Shown piece by piece: positions 39,397 to 48,110 of a DNA stretch of 48,528 bases (within the stretch, counting starts at the first letter, position 1; each line of letters starts with the position of its first letter). The DNA is from Streptomyces viridiviolaceus (lineage in GTDB: Bacteria > Actinomycetota > Actinomycetes > Streptomycetales > Streptomycetaceae), in assembly GCF_014650995.1 (NCBI RefSeq), contig NZ_BMWA01000043.1, positions 1 to 48,528 of the forward strand. The letters are read 5' to 3'. The notes beneath the pieces were generated by a model. That model was given only the letters and a program-made list of their open reading frames with translations, was not told the origin of the DNA and made no database searches. Position numbers and translations under genes: made by a program.

Positions 39397-40290
39397 TCAC
39401 TCCGTGGGGTTCGGGGTGGTGAGGAGGGCTTCGACGGTGACGCGGGCGTGGTGGTCGACGGCGTGGGTGAGGGCGGGGGCCAGGCCGAGGACGTCGGCGA
39501 TGCGGTGGTCGGGCATGCCGCACAGGTAGTGCAGGACGGCGACGTCCATCTGGTCGTCGGGCAGGCGGGTGATGGCGTCGAAGAGGTCGATGAGCTCGGT
39601 CACGACGACGAGGTGTCCGGGGTTTTTGTCGTAGTCGTGGACTTCGCTGGTGGAGAAGACCGCGGCGCGCAGGTCGGGGTGGCCGTCGGGGTGGCGGGCG
39701 GTGCGCAGCATGACGCGGGATCGGAGCAGGCGCCAGGCGTGGCGGTGGATGTTGGGGCTGGCGGCGGCTTCGTTCCAGGTGAGCCAGAGGATGTCGAAGG
39801 TTTCCCCGACTACCCAGTGGGCCCGTCTGTCGGTGAGGAGGAAGGCGCGGGCGTAGTCGGTGTAGGGGCGGCGCATGGCCTCGGTGAAGGCTTGGTAGGG
39901 CAGGGGCGGGTCTTCGCCTTCGTCGGCGACCTGCTGTATGCAGCGGCGGATCCAGTCGGCTCCCTTGTTGGATTCACGGGCGGCGGCCGTCCACAGGCGG
40001 CGCAGAGGCGGGGTCGGTAGGCCCAGGGCCCGGGTCACGCTGAAGGTGATCTCCCAGGCGGGGTAGTAGCCGTTGCCGCGGAGGAGTTCGCTGATACGGG
40101 TCTTGGAGTAGCCGGAGCGGTCGACGAGGTCGTCGAGAGTCAGGCTGCTGGCGAAGAGCACGTTGCGGACTGGTTCGAGCCAGGCGCGGTGTGACGGGCC
40201 TGCGTCGGGGGAGATGGGGGCCGGCGGGCGGCCGCGTTTGGCGGTGCTGTGCAGTGGCGGGGGCTGGGCCGGGCCGGAGGGATGCATCAT
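39397..40290 (-). CDS. XRE-type regulator with sigma region 4-like C-terminus
   Basis: Protein of 297 residues from ATG 40290, overlapping the upstream small gene by 4 nt. The N-terminal helix-turn-helix is ASSLTLDDLVDRSGYSKTRI followed by SELLRGNGYYP. The C-terminus, FDAITRLPDDQMDVAVLHYL then MPDHRIADVLGLAPALTHAV, is built like region 4 of ECF sigma factors, but no region 2 is present. It may therefore use two DNA-binding modules or touch RNA polymerase. The next gene downstream is its likely partner. A 13-bp hairpin precedes the operon. Confidence 0.75.
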   Translation of the reverse strand: MMHPSGPAQPPPLHSTAKRGRPPAPISPDAGPSHRAWLEPVRNVLFASSLTLDDLVDRSGYSKTRISELLRGNGYYPAWEITFSVTRALGLPTPPLRRLWTAAARESNKGADWIRRCIQQVADEGEDPPLPYQAFTEAMRRPYTDYARAFLLTDRRAHWVVGETFDILWLTWNEAAASPNIHRHAWRLLRSRVMLRTARHPDGHPDLRAAVFSTSEVHDYDKNPGHLVVVTELIDLFDAITRLPDDQMDVAVLHYLCGMPDHRIADVLGLAPALTHAVDHHARVTVEALLTTPNPTE

Positions 40291-40505
40291 CGGGCCGCCT
40301 CCCGGTCCGTCGGCCCGGCCGGCTCGTCGGTACGCCGGGTGCCTTCTTCGGATGTCGTGAGGGCTTGGACGATCTGCTGGACGAGCAGGCCCAAGGAGGG
40401 CAGCAGGACGGCAGCGGCTGCCGCGTGTCCCAGCACGATCATGGCCGTGCTCCACGTGAGGACCGCTGCCAGCACGGCAACGATCACCACCTTCTTACTC
40501 GACAT
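40287..40505 (-). CDS. small membrane protein, 72 residues
   Basis: ATG 40505 opens MSSKKVVIVAVLAAVLTWST, a membrane helix, and a second hydrophobic part AAAAVLLPSLGLLVQQIVQAL. The tail is acidic and then basic. It is the first gene of the operon with the XRE/sigma-like regulator (ATGA overlap) and may be a membrane sensor or holdfast for it. No family recognised. Confidence 0.6.
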   Translation of the reverse strand: MSSKKVVIVAVLAAVLTWSTAMIVLGHAAAAAVLLPSLGLLVQQIVQALTTSEEGTRRTDEPAGPTDREAAR

Positions 40506-40539
40506 GGCACTCGGTTTCTGTGAGTGAACAGCAACGGGT

Positions 40540-40574
40540 CTTCCTGATGGCGGTGCTGAAGCGCCATCAGGAAG
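40540..40574. promoter_or_regulatory. 13-bp inverted repeat upstream of regulator operon
   Basis: CTTCCTGATGGCG and CGCCATCAGGAAG are exact complements with a 9-nt loop, starting 35 nt upstream of ATG 40505. It may be an operator for the operon's own regulator or a hairpin in its leader. Confidence 0.5.
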
Positions 40575-40796
40575 GAACGTCAGCATGACTCCGATCCGGC
40601 GTACCACGCCACGTGATCACGGAGTTACGGAACAATGGGTGGCTGCGCCACCGTGCGCTACCTCTCGCCACCCCGTTCGCGAGTCAAGGGCGCTGCGAGT
40701 TCAACCCTTTGAGGGGGAAACGCCACTTCTGACCCACCACGGCGCTCGATCCCTCATCATGGAAGGGGCAAGGCGCCTACTCGACGCCGCACTCAC

Positions 40797-40840
40797 GTGC
40801 GGCCCCCTGTGCTGAAGCAAGACCCAAGAGGGGGCCGCAC
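40797..40840. terminator. 12-bp hairpin in gene-free stretch
   Basis: GTGCGGCCCCCT and AGGGGGCCGCAC match perfectly with a 20-nt loop. No gene reads into it directly. The rest of 40575-41110 holds no gene I can support; the last part should contain the promoter of the lamin-tail gene. Confidence 0.4.
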
Positions 40841-41110
40841 GGCCCTCCCTCCCGCCGGCCGCTTCAGCAGCCCTCCGACCGTAAGCGCCTCCTCGGGGCG
40901 CCGCTCGCTTGCTGGTTTGCCGTACTGGAGCGAGCCGCCACGGGCGCCCGGACGAGGGAGCGCTACTCTCCCCCGCCCGGCAGGCTGGCTTCGCGCCGCT
41001 GCCCGCGAACCATCGAGCATCACAATTTCTTCACTAGCTGCCCATACTTTGATCACCGATTCGGTATGCTCCGGGACGCTCCAATTGGCTCCACTGAGGG
41101 GGGATTTCTC

Positions 41111-41614
41111 ATGCGCATCCGTCGCATCCTGACCGCCGCCACCACCACCGGCGCCGTCGCTGCGCTCGGCTTGGTCGCGGCCGTTCCGGCGCAGGCCGCC
41201 GAGTACTCTTCGGCCCTGAAGATCAAGGGCATCCAGTACGACGCCCCGGGCCGGGACGACAACCGCTGCTCCGGCGGCAACACCAAGAACGAGTACCTGA
41301 CCATCAAGAACTACTCGCGCAGCACGAACGTCAACCTCAAGGGCTACGTCGTCAAGGACGCCGCCGGCAACACGTTCACCTTCAAGGCGAACCACACCCT
41401 GCAGCCCGGCGACTACGTCCAGCTCCGCGGCGGCCGCGGCACCGACTCCGACGCGAACAACGTCGTCTACCGCCAGAACTGCAACTTCATCTGGAACAAC
41501 GACAAGGACACCATCTACTTCTACAAGCCGGGCGGCGCCCGCGCCGACGTCCACGCCTACACCAAGACGGCCAACGACCGCGACGGCAACGGCTACATCA
41601 CCTACCACGGCTGA
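41111..41614 (+). CDS. secreted lamin-tail domain protein
   Basis: Protein of 167 residues from ATG 41111 (GAGGGGGG upstream). A signal peptide MRIRRILTAATTTGAVAAL ends near PAQAAEYS. The mature part is a lamin-tail (LTD) beta-sandwich: LKIKGIQYDAPGRDD, NEYLTIKNYSRSTNVNLKGY, FKANHTLQPGDYVQLRGGRG, and VYRQNCNFIWNNDKDTIYFY. Two cysteines may form a disulfide. LTD proteins of actinomycetes are exported and bind DNA, nucleases or matrix in other contexts; the role here is unknown. A more diverged paralogue is at 44927-45418 and a fragment of the latter at 42374. Confidence 0.88.
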   Translation: MRIRRILTAATTTGAVAALGLVAAVPAQAAEYSSALKIKGIQYDAPGRDDNRCSGGNTKNEYLTIKNYSRSTNVNLKGYVVKDAAGNTFTFKANHTLQPGDYVQLRGGRGTDSDANNVVYRQNCNFIWNNDKDTIYFYKPGGARADVHAYTKTANDRDGNGYITYHG

Positions 41615-41817
41615 CCACGCCACGCCGACGACGCAGCGCGCTCCCGCGGGCGGTGCTGCCGTGCCCTCCTCGAGTGCTCGGCAGTCCCTGAGCAGCACGA
41701 GTCCCCGGGGGCCCTGCGTTGTCCGTATCGGCGCCGACCTCGAGAACGACGGCGTCCGCGGCGACGGGTTGACCCGCCCGTGAACCCGTCCGCCACCACG
41801 ACACACCCAGGATGATC

Positions 41818-42321
41818 ATGAACGACCTGCACAACCCGCCGCCCGCGCCACAGCCCAAGAGCAAGAAGGTCTACCAGCGCAAGGGCTTCTGGATCGTCGT
41901 GGCCGGGCTCGTTGTCGTCGGCGCGGTGGCCAACGCCACCAACGAGGACGCCGGCGTCGACAACGAGGCCGCGCCGCAGCCGACCGTCACCGTCACCAAG
42001 ACCAGCCCAGCCACCCCAACCACGGCGGACCCGCCGGCCACCGAGACCACGCCGGAGGCCACCCCGGCCGCCGAGCAGACTTCTGCGAAGCCCGCTGCCG
42101 AGGCCGCCGTGGTTCCCGACGTCGTGGGCATGAACCACCGCGCCGCGATGGGCGTGCTGCACGAGCGGGGCTTCATGGTCAACGAGGAGGACGCATCACC
42201 CGAGGGCCGCATGATCATCCTCAACAGCGGCTGGAAAGTATGCCGCCAGGATCCGGCACCCGGCGCCACGGACGTCCTCCGCGTCGCGATCTACTCCGTG
42301 AAGAACGACGAGTCCTGCTGA
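41818..42321 (+). CDS. membrane-anchored PASTA domain protein
   Basis: Protein of 167 residues from ATG 41818, favoured over ATG 41812 because of AGGA spacing. A basic cytoplasmic tail (KSKKVYQRKGF) precedes one membrane helix (WIVVAGLVVVGAVANA), then a Thr/Pro-rich spacer (about 50-95), then one PASTA domain: VVPDVVGMNHRAAMGVLHER through GWKVCRQDPAPG. A single PASTA unit outside the membrane suggests binding of cell-wall muropeptides or beta-lactam-like groups. No kinase domain is present. A terminator-like hairpin follows. Confidence 0.85.
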   Translation: MNDLHNPPPAPQPKSKKVYQRKGFWIVVAGLVVVGAVANATNEDAGVDNEAAPQPTVTVTKTSPATPTTADPPATETTPEATPAAEQTSAKPAAEAAVVPDVVGMNHRAAMGVLHERGFMVNEEDASPEGRMIILNSGWKVCRQDPAPGATDVLRVAIYSVKNDESC

Positions 42322-42336
42322 CCACCCCCGTCCCGG

Positions 42337-42363
42337 CGGCCGCGCCTGGTACCGGCGCGGCCG
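42337..42363. terminator. hairpin after PASTA gene
   Basis: CGGCCGCGCC and GGCGCGGCCG with a 7-nt loop, starting 16 nt after the stop. It lies between the PASTA gene and the convergent lamin-tail fragment, so it may serve both. Confidence 0.6.
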
Positions 42364-42373
42364 TCAGGTGTGA

Positions 42374-42597
42374 CTAGCGGTGGTCTCCGTGGCGGTGGTG
42401 GCCCCAGGAGTGGTCGTCGACGAAGCGGGCGCGGTGGTTGCGCAAGGTGGCGGTGTCGGAGCGGTTGTCCCAGACGTCAGTACGGCAGTCCTGGTAGAGG
42501 TCTTGCCGGCTGTCGCGGCCCTGACCGGTATGGACGCGGACGGGGGAGCGGCCGTCGAGGCGGTAGTGGTCGCAGGTGTAGGTGCGGCCGTCCCGGA
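42374..42597 (-). pseudogene. C-terminal fragment of lamin-tail gene
   Basis: Codes for the last 70 or so residues of the lamin-tail protein at 44927: DGRTYTCDHYRLDGRS, RVHTGQGRDSRQDLYQD, VWDNRSDTATLRNHR and a His-rich end. The signal peptide and first half are absent; upstream sequence is unrelated. At DNA level roughly nine of ten bases match positions 44951-45164. Both copies are on the minus strand and flank the HEAT-repeat gene as direct repeats. Confidence 0.85.
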
Positions 42598-42701
42598 GTT
42601 CTCCCTGCCTCCGAGTCCACCGCGACACCGACTTCAGCCGCACAACGTCCTGAAACGGCAAAGGCCGCCACGCAGCGCTCCAGGACGGCAGAGAGCGGAA
42701 G

Positions 42702-44570
42702 CTAGCCGTCAGCAGCAAGCAACGTCCTGGCCAGGGTGCGGAGTTCTTCGTCCGGATGGCCTTGTCCAGACAGAGGCGAGTCATTGAGCAGGCGGAGTGG
42801 GGAGAAGAAGAAGGAGCGAAGGGTGGGGCGGAGCTCGTCCGGGACCTGGCCGGTGGAAGCGAGGGCCTTGAGGGCGCGGAGGCCGACCGGTGTGGGGCCG
42901 ACCAGCTCGATGAGGACGGGGACGGCGCGGTCCGGGGATCCGGTGATCCAGTGGTGGGCCTCGGCGGCCGCCATCCGGGTCCACTCGTACCCGGCCTCCA
43001 GCAAAGGCTCGATGAACGGCAGCAGCGGAGCGGCTGCGCTGCCCAGCGGCTGCAGGCTGCTCAGGTACCAGTGGGTCTGGTCCCGGCCCGAGAGCAACCC
43101 CTCGAATGCGCGCAGCGCCACGCCGGCGTTGCCGGTCAGCCGGTAGTGGGCCACGGCTGCCGCGGCGCTCAGCGAGGCATCGGTGCTCTGCGCGGCGTTG
43201 CACAGCAGTTCGGTTATCTCCCGCGTCTGTATGCCGTTGAGCCCGAGCTGGCGGGCGGCGACGATGGCCGCGCGGCCGGTCTTGAGGCAGTCGACCAGTT
43301 CGCGCTGGGCTTGGCAGGCGGCGGCACCGAGCGGCTCCAGGGCACCGACCAGGGCGATGCCTGTGTTCCCGGTGGCTCCTGCTGCCAGCTCACGGCGGAT
43401 CACGGGTATCAGCTGGTCGGCCGCCTCGGGGAAGTGCCTTGCCGCCGCTTCGAGCAGCTGGGCACTGGGGCGGCGCAGCACCGGCTTCAGGGCGCGGGGG
43501 TCGCGGGCGCGCACCAGGGCGAGGAGCGCGGGCTCGGCGGTCTCATCGTCGGCACTTGCGTACCGGTTCAGCGTGTCCCGGAGGTCGGCGCCCGGCTCGG
43601 GCAGGTGCTCGATCCAGTGGCCGATGGTGCGGAGGCGACTGGCGAGGGCGCCGGCGTCCTCCTGTTGGGGCAGGGCAGCCACCAGCAGGTCCAGGACTTG
43701 CGGCTCCTGGTCGCGCCAGGTCTCGGCGATCTGCTGGGCCAGCCATGAACCGCGCGAGCCGAGGTCTCCGGCCGCGATCCAACGGGCGGCCACGGCGAGG
43801 CCGGCATCCGGATCCCGAGTGAGCAGGCGGGTGAGCTGCTCTTCCTGAGTGGTGGTGCCCGACCAGGGGAAGTCGTCGTCCCCTGGGTCGGGTTCCGCAC
43901 CGTCCTCGGCGATGACCTCCACAAGCTCAGTCGAGTACGGCGGCCCGGACCGCTCGGCGCCGAGCAAGGCCGCCGCCAACCTGACCTCGGGCAATGCGCT
44001 GTCGAGTGCCGCTGTCTCCCGGCAGAACCGGGCAAGGACGACCACGGCGTCCGCCCGCACCGCCGGGACGGGGTCGGTGGCGTACAGCCTGTCGAGCTGC
44101 GCCACGATGGAGGCCCGTAGCTCGGCCGGGAGGAGTTCGGCCACGGCTGCGACCACCCGCAGAGCCGCCCGGCGCACCCCCCGTTCAGCGTCCCTCAGAC
44201 AGGGCAGCAGGTCCGGAAGGACCCGGCAGAGCTCGGCGCAGATCGCGGCGACCGAACTGCCCGGCCAGTGCGGTGATTCGGTATCCGTCGGGTCGTGGTC
44301 GGCGAGGACGGCCAGCAGCATCAGCAGCTCGTCGCGCTTGCCTGGGGCGTGCCGGACGGCATGGGCGAGGAAGGGGACGGCGGGTGCCGAAGCCGGGTAG
44401 ACAGTGCCCTGGTGGTGGATGTTGCCGTAGAGCTCGTAAATCGCCTCTCCGGCCATCTCCTCATCATCCTGGTAAAGCGCCCTGATCAGCTCAGGCACGT
44501 CCTCGGCGGAGCCGTAGGCATGGGTCAAGGCGTGCCACTGGACGTTGTCCAGTTCCTTCGGGGATTTCAT
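42702..44570 (-). CDS. HEAT-repeat protein
   Basis: Protein of 622 residues made almost entirely of paired helices. Repeats are visible as LLPCLRDAERGVRRAALRVV, LYATDPVPAVRADAVVVLAR, EPALLALVRARDPRALKPVL, and later GYEWTRMAAAEAHHWITG. This is the HEAT/PBS-lyase-like solenoid, used for protein-protein or nucleic acid contacts. The opening VQWHALTHAYGSAEDVPELI and the block AIYELYGNIHHQGTVYPASA are typical of actinomycete HEAT proteins of unknown role. There is no catalytic domain. It stands alone between two lamin-tail copies and may have arrived with them. Confidence 0.85.
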   Translation of the reverse strand: MKSPKELDNVQWHALTHAYGSAEDVPELIRALYQDDEEMAGEAIYELYGNIHHQGTVYPASAPAVPFLAHAVRHAPGKRDELLMLLAVLADHDPTDTESPHWPGSSVAAICAELCRVLPDLLPCLRDAERGVRRAALRVVAAVAELLPAELRASIVAQLDRLYATDPVPAVRADAVVVLARFCRETAALDSALPEVRLAAALLGAERSGPPYSTELVEVIAEDGAEPDPGDDDFPWSGTTTQEEQLTRLLTRDPDAGLAVAARWIAAGDLGSRGSWLAQQIAETWRDQEPQVLDLLVAALPQQEDAGALASRLRTIGHWIEHLPEPGADLRDTLNRYASADDETAEPALLALVRARDPRALKPVLRRPSAQLLEAAARHFPEAADQLIPVIRRELAAGATGNTGIALVGALEPLGAAACQAQRELVDCLKTGRAAIVAARQLGLNGIQTREITELLCNAAQSTDASLSAAAAVAHYRLTGNAGVALRAFEGLLSGRDQTHWYLSSLQPLGSAAAPLLPFIEPLLEAGYEWTRMAAAEAHHWITGSPDRAVPVLIELVGPTPVGLRALKALASTGQVPDELRPTLRSFFFSPLRLLNDSPLSGQGHPDEELRTLARTLLAADG

Positions 44571-44926
44571 GGTCCGCGCTCCTCAACTGATCAGGTGCGC
44601 CGACCATACCGATCACCGCTGACAATGCTGCAGTGAGAGGAACCAAGGCGGGCCTCATGGCGTCTCCTGGGCTCGACCCGGGCTCGCTTCAGACGATTCT
44701 GGCGTCCAGGCCGAGCGCGGCGGCCGTGCTGTAGACGGGCCAAGGGGCGGCCTCTACACAAGGGGCGGGACAGCCCCTGCCCGCGACGAGTCACTGCGCG
44801 CCGGCAGCGCCACATCACGTCCCACCGAAGCCGACGGCGCGCCGCCCCCCTTGTGGGTTGGGCGCCGTCTTGGCGTGGGCGGGTGCCGGTGCCCGGAGCC
44901 TGAGTCACCGGCACGACCGCATGCTG
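44571..44926. other. gap with small coding remnant
   Basis: The promoter region of the HEAT gene and about 300 nt without a convincing gene. On the minus strand VYSTAAALGLDARIV followed by a stop (near 44685) looks like the end of a lost gene. Confidence 0.3.
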
Positions 44927-45418
44927 TCAGCGGTGACCTCCGTGGCGGTGATCGCCTCCGTGGCGGTGGTGGCCCCAGGAGTGGTCGTCGACGAAGCGGT
45001 CGCGGTGGTTGCGCAGGGTGGCGGTGTCGGAGCGGTTGTCCCAGACGTAAGTGCGGCGGTCCTGGTAGAGGTCGTGGCGGCTGTCGCGTCCCTGGCCGGT
45101 GTGGACGCGGACGGTGGAGCGGCCGTCGAGGCGGTAGTGGTCGAAGGTGTAGGTGCGGCCGTCCTCGTCCGTCAGGGTCCAGCCGTCCAGGTTCACCGAG
45201 CGGCGGGTGTTGTTGGTGATCTCCACCCATTCCCGGTTCAGGGAGCGGTTGGAGTAGTCGTCGCGGCCCGGGGAGTCGTACTGGACCCGGCTGATCTCCA
45301 CCTTCGGCCGGTGGTCCCGGTGGTCGGCCGCAGATGTCGGCGCCGCCAGGACGGCGGTCAGGGCTCCGGCGCTCAGGGCGGCGGCGGTCAGACGGCGGGC
45401 AGTGATGGACTTCGACAC
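44927..45418 (-). CDS. secreted lamin-tail domain protein
   Basis: GTG 45418, with AGGGGGA upstream, gives 163 residues. The signal peptide SKSITARRLTAAALSAGAL ends near TSAADHR. The LTD domain follows: VEISRVQYDSPGRDD, LNREWVEITNNTRRSVNLDG, YTFDHYRLDGRSTVRVHTGQ, YVWDNRSDTATLRNHR. The C-terminus adds a His/Gly-rich tail (WGHHRHGGDHRHGGHR) that may bind metal. The protein is exported. It is the intact source of the fragment at 42374 and a paralogue of the protein at 41111. Confidence 0.88.
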   Translation of the reverse strand: MSKSITARRLTAAALSAGALTAVLAAPTSAADHRDHRPKVEISRVQYDSPGRDDYSNRSLNREWVEITNNTRRSVNLDGWTLTDEDGRTYTFDHYRLDGRSTVRVHTGQGRDSRHDLYQDRRTYVWDNRSDTATLRNHRDRFVDDHSWGHHRHGGDHRHGGHR

Positions 45419-46116
45419 AGGTTCCCCCTGCATGTGCGGGCACAGCCGGGTGCGCGGCTCGAGGCCGTATGGCCGGGCTGTGCGTGGTGCGGGTGGCGGC
45501 CGGTCGGCCGCGCATGCACACCCTGCCCACCCCGTGGCCGGCGCATGGAGGAGACGTGAAGCGTGTTACGAATCGTCCATATTGCTGCGACTCTTGCCTG
45601 CATCGTCCATTTACCGGCCGAATGCGCCCGGTTGACTGTTTGTCAGGCTCGTAGCCCTTGCGGCCACTGCCCCGCTGCCCGAGACCACCATGCCACGCCA
45701 CCCCGGCAGCGGCGGAGCCGTCACCCGAAAGTGAGTAACAGCCACCTGACGCCTGCACCTGCCGCGGACGTGAAGAAGCCCCGCCCTGCAGCAGCAGGAA
45801 CGGGGCGTTGCGTGGAGCGCCGGGCAGGCCTTGCACCTGCATCTCCCCGCAGGAAGCGGGACGTCTTTCCTTAGACGACCAACGCACAGGACAGCATCCG
45901 CCGAAGCAGTCGCGGTCCGCGTCTTCAAGATCAACCATAGCGGGGCCGCGCCAACGGCGCACAGCGGGAGACCCCGCTTCCACCCGCACGCCTGCGCTGC
46001 CGCCCAGGCCCCGCACCACATCCGCCGGCCATGCACCGGCGCTGCGCTCCGCCGCTGGAGTGAACCTGCTGGCAACTGCGGCCAGCCGGCAGCAGGCAGC
46101 CAGTACAGGTAGTGCC
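45419..46116. other. 700-bp gap without supported gene
   Basis: Several open frames cross this stretch on both strands, but none has a start with a ribosome site or a protein-like composition. I find no strong hairpin or repeat. It should carry the promoters of the divergent lamin-tail and I36 genes. Confidence 0.35.
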
Positions 46117-46515
46117 GTGATCAAGAACATGATGCGTGCCGCGGCGGTCGCCGCCCTCGTCCTGTGTCCGATGGCCGATCCGGCCTCCGCCTCCAGCCAG
46201 CCCAGTGCCGTGCGGGCGGGGATCGACTGCCCGTCCGGCTACGTGTGCATCTACCCCGAGATCAATTTCGGCGGGCAGCCCTGGGTACGCCGCGCCTCCG
46301 ACGGCAGCGTGAAGGACCTGCCCTCCGCGATCCGCGACCGCGGCAGCTCCATCCGCAACAACTCCGACCGCACCGCCCGCATCTACGAGAAGCGCAACCA
46401 CGCCGGCCGGTGGGTGTGCGTCACCCGCAGCGGCGGCTCCATCCACGACCTGCGCGGCTACAACCTCAACGACCAGACCCGCTCCCTCAAGATCAACCGC
46501 AACGACTGCGGCTGA
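46117..46515 (+). CDS. secreted peptidase inhibitor family I36-like protein
   Basis: Protein of 132 residues from GTG 46117; ATG 46129 is an in-frame alternative. The signal peptide MMRAAAVAALVLCPMADPAS ends near ASA. The mature part has the Streptomyces I36 / beta-gamma-crystallin-like pattern: CPSGYVCIYPEINFGGQPW, SIRNNSDRTARIYEKRNHAG, WVCVTRSGGSIHDLRGYNLN, and a final Cys, making two likely disulfides. Family members inhibit metalloproteinases or only share the fold. The strong hairpin that follows separates it from the convergent HNH gene. Confidence 0.85.
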   Translation: MIKNMMRAAAVAALVLCPMADPASASSQPSAVRAGIDCPSGYVCIYPEINFGGQPWVRRASDGSVKDLPSAIRDRGSSIRNNSDRTARIYEKRNHAGRWVCVTRSGGSIHDLRGYNLNDQTRSLKINRNDCG

Positions 46516-46523
46516 CCCACACC

Positions 46524-46562
46524 CCCGGCTGTGCCCTGCCTCTCGGGCAGGGCACAGCCGGG
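46524..46562. terminator. 17-bp perfect hairpin terminator
   Basis: CCCGGCTGTGCCCTGCC and GGCAGGGCACAGCCGGG flank TCTCG, starting 9 nt after the I36 stop. It is the strongest hairpin in the window and sits between convergent genes, so it is probably bidirectional. Confidence 0.8.
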
Positions 46563-46610
46563 CTGGCCCGTGGTCACGGTCTTCTTGGCCAGGACGCGCG
46601 GATCGGGGTG

Positions 46611-47309
46611 TCAGGGGACGGGTGTGTAGGTGATGTCGCTGTCAGGACAGTCGGCCGCGAGGGCGCTCAGGGCGTCCAGCTCCGCGGTGTCGACGGCCAG
46701 GCTCCAGGAGAGCTTGATGGGCACCCAGTAGGTGAGGTACCGGCAGCGTACGGACTCGACGGGCAGCCATTCGGCGACGTCCTGGTCGGCTTTCTGCCGG
46801 TTGGTGCGCTGGCTGACGGCCTCCAGGTGCCGGGGGTCGTTCAGGTAGTTGGCGTAGGCGACACGCCTATCCCGGGTCCAGAACTTGGCCCCGGAGTCCC
46901 AGGCCTCGGCAAGCGGGACGACATGGTCGATGTCGGTGGCCGTGACGGTCTGCTCGTCGTACCAGGAATACCAGGAGCCACCCGACAACGTGCAACGACC
47001 GGTCACGGTCGGCGGGGTGACAGCCTCCGCGAGCAGGACCTCCTGCCGGGTGTTGCAACCGTCCCGGTCCTCGTCGGTCCAACCGGAGCCGAACTCCCGG
47101 TCACGGTCATAGCCCGTACGGTCCTCGACCGCCACAGGAAGCCGGGCGATGGCCTGACTCAGCGGCAGGGTGACCTCTTGAGCCGGGGCAGCACTGTGCG
47201 CGGGGGCTGTGCCGGCCAGGGTGGACAGTGTCAGTGCGGCGGCTGCCAGCCAGCCGCCCCGCCGCCAACGCTTGCCGATCCTCGCCCGGACCTGCGCGGT
47301 CTCTGCCAT
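46611..47309 (-). CDS. secreted HNH family nuclease
   Basis: Protein of 232 residues. A signal peptide follows a basic start (ARIGKRWRRGGWLAAAALTL) and ends near AHSAAPA. The nuclease core is of the DUF1524/GmrSD-C type common in Streptomyces secreted nucleases: DEDRDGCNTRQEVLL, the DIDHVVPLAEAWDSGAKFW His motif, YANYLNDPRHLEAVSQRTNR and QKADQDVAEWLPVES. It probably degrades DNA outside the cell for nutrients or in mycelial turnover. It is a single gene ending at the strong shared hairpin. Confidence 0.9.
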   Translation of the reverse strand: MAETAQVRARIGKRWRRGGWLAAAALTLSTLAGTAPAHSAAPAQEVTLPLSQAIARLPVAVEDRTGYDRDREFGSGWTDEDRDGCNTRQEVLLAEAVTPPTVTGRCTLSGGSWYSWYDEQTVTATDIDHVVPLAEAWDSGAKFWTRDRRVAYANYLNDPRHLEAVSQRTNRQKADQDVAEWLPVESVRCRYLTYWVPIKLSWSLAVDTAELDALSALAADCPDSDITYTPVP

Positions 47310-48110
47310 GCCAGCTCCCCTTCACCGTCGCCCAGTTGTCGGCGCGGCGCAGCCCCTGCCCGAGGGGACCTCACATCTAGGGAGGAACCGGGGGCGGGCA
47401 GGGGCTGGCCGCTTGCTCAACAACCGTCGCAGTCAGGGCGAACCGGGTCTGTGCCCTGGGAGAGTGATGACCGGGCGCACCGCATCACAAGCCGACACAG
47501 GCCGCACCACCGGGGTACGCCCGTACACCAGACCAGCAGACCGGCTCAGCCAGGCCCACCACCAGCTCCCCGCACACCACTGCGCCCCTCACCCGGGTGA
47601 GGGGCGTACAGCTCAAGCGCTTCCCTTCTGGGCGCCAGCCCATCCCTCCGCCCTTTTCCATCTCTTGTCTTCTGTCTGGGCGAGCGCGGGGGTGTACAGA
47701 GGGGGTGCCGGGCTGCCCACCCGGCCGTGCGGAGCGGTGATCTACGCATACGTCGTCAGCCGCCGCAGGTGCACCAGCAGTTGCGGGCGATGATGACGGA
47801 GACCTCCGCCGCAGGCTCCGTCGGCCTCATGCTGTACGACGTGGACAGCGAGGACCGGTCCCGCGAACTCGCCGCCGCACTTCATGCGGCCTTGTATGGA
47901 AGCCTCGGCACGGCATCGCTACGCGGCGAAGACACGGATGCATCACCCAGCCGCCGCCGCCAACGCGGCCAACACAATGAAGACCGCTACGCCCACCATG
48001 AACATCCGTGCCCGCTCCACCTGAACCAGGGAATCGCGGCCTCGCCCGAAGTGTTCGTTTCGGCTCCGACAGCCGGTCTCTGCAGGACCACAACCGCCGC
48101 CGAGAAGCTC
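47310..48110. other. gene-poor stretch with palindrome and remnants
   Basis: No complete gene is supported. A perfect 24-bp palindrome lies at 47583-47606. Around 47775-47910 the plus strand reads VHQQLRAMMTETSAAGSVGL and SEDRSRELAAALHAALYGSL, which looks like true coding sequence without a start or known domain. Confidence 0.35.
47583..47606. repeat. 24-bp perfect palindrome
   Basis: CGCCCCTCACCC followed directly by its complement GGGTGAGGGGCG, with no loop. It is not next to a clear gene and lacks a T run. It could be a protein binding site, a recombination site, or a chance GC hairpin. Confidence 0.5.

Noticed and set aside
44600..44760. Possible tRNA-like sequence
   Set aside because: A GGGCTCGACCCGGGCTCGC stretch looked like a T-arm, but no acceptor stem or anticodon arm pairs around it.
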